Under the pieces are notes generated by a model. That model saw only the letters and a list, made by a program, of their open reading frames with translations, did no database searches and was not told the DNA's origin. This document shows positions 38,849 to 38,985 of a DNA stretch of 38,985 nt, one piece after another (the first letter of the stretch is position 1; each line of letters starts with the position of its first letter). The position numbers and the translations under genes are program-made. This DNA is from Candidatus Omnitrophota bacterium (GTDB lineage: Bacteria > Omnitrophota > Gorgyraeia > JABMRG01), in NCBI GenBank assembly GCA_013202525.1, contig JABMQS010000032.1, positions 1 to 38,985 on the forward strand, read 5' to 3'.

Positions 38849-38985
38849 AACCCCGACAGACTCCAGATTATATGGCACCGAAAGGAGTCTTTACGGGGTA
38901 AACCCTGACAGACTCCAGATTATATGGCACCGAAAGGAGTCTTTACGGGGTAAACCCTGACAGACTCCAGATTATATGGCACCGA
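38849..38985. repeat. 52-bp tandem repeat array, ~2.6 copies, cut by the window edge
   Basis: Copies start at 38849, 38901 and 38953 (last one incomplete), with an exact 52-bp period and nearly no divergence: copy 1 reads AACCCCGAC, the others AACCCTGAC. Each copy can fold: ACCCCG pairs with CGGGGT (G-U in the other copies) and AGACTCC with GGAGTCT (38858-38864 with 38884-38890) around a 19-nt loop. TTTACGGGGTAAA spans each unit junction. There are no spacers, so it is not CRISPR. The array probably continues beyond the window. Confidence 0.85.

Noticed and set aside
38849-38985. CRISPR array or integron attC sites
   Set aside because: The 52-bp units are directly joined without spacers, and no RYYYAAC/GTTRRRY core sites are seen.
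1-38985. tRNA or rRNA genes
   Set aside because: A read for T-loop and acceptor-stem patterns found only matches inside coding genes; small RNAs could be missed by eye.

Overview
This is chromosomal DNA of a Gram-negative-type, probably uncultivated anaerobic bacterium. Candidatus Omnitrophota or a close relative fits best. The reasons are an exported protein with an 'AYALRSMAYQ'-type signal region, the mix of SpoIIE/STAS, PilZ and histidine-kinase signalling genes, a small siroheme sulfite reductase, and densely overlapping genes. This placement is an inference. No rRNA or tRNA gene, CRISPR array, transposase or phage structural gene was seen.

Layout. 1-6.6 kb: 3' end of typA/bipA, an ICMT-like membrane methyltransferase, a Cache-HAMP-PAS histidine kinase, a membrane SGNH hydrolase, a radical SAM protein and a small frameshifted ORF. 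6.6-8.9 kb: a promoter, a leader terminator and a large exported protein of unknown function. 8.9-16.3 kb: a compact sulfur/siroheme operon of Rrf2 regulator, a previously untracked 22-residue Cys/Met-rich leader ORF, an intrinsic terminator, DUF2061, APS reductase, siroheme dehydrogenase, hemA, hemC, cobA, hemB, hemL and sulfite reductase. 16.3-18.3 kb: a second histidine kinase and a convergent methyltransferase. 18.4-21.0 kb: an alpha/alpha-toroid protein, a GH5 hydrolase and a small membrane protein. 21.0-26.5 kb: a NapH-like Fe-S membrane protein, an orphan NMT1-like binding protein, a Cache-HAMP-SpoIIE phosphatase, a PilZ protein, a SpoU rRNA methylase, an HD protein and a small protein, ending at a bidirectional terminator. 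26.5-30.8 kb: a Ski2-like helicase, a second SpoIIE phosphatase, a STAS protein and a NUDIX hydrolase. 30.9-37.0 kb: purH, a hairpin-rich insertion-like element, folC, mnmE and folE, the last interrupted by an intein. 37.0-39.0 kb: PilZ, a PAP2-like protein, a LysM/L,D-transpeptidase, and a 52-bp tandem repeat array that runs off the window.

How the genes work together. The sulfur operon can reduce APS to sulfite and sulfite to sulfide, and it makes most of its own siroheme from glutamyl-tRNA. HemD is absent, and HemA and HemC are C-terminally short. HemC lacks the whole cofactor-binding domain. The leader ORF (8 of 22 residues are Cys or Met) followed by a terminator looks like a ribosome-mediated attenuator that responds to sulfur amino acid supply, beneath an Rrf2-type regulator. 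The purH-folC-mnmE-folE block serves purine/folate and tRNA modification. Its folE carries a 328-residue LAGLIDADG-type intein placed directly before the catalytic zinc-ligand cysteine, so the enzyme should be inactive until spliced. The signalling genes (two histidine kinases, two SpoIIE phosphatases, one STAS, two PilZ) suggest partner-switching and c-di-GMP control, but no RsbW-type kinase or GGDEF protein lies in the window.
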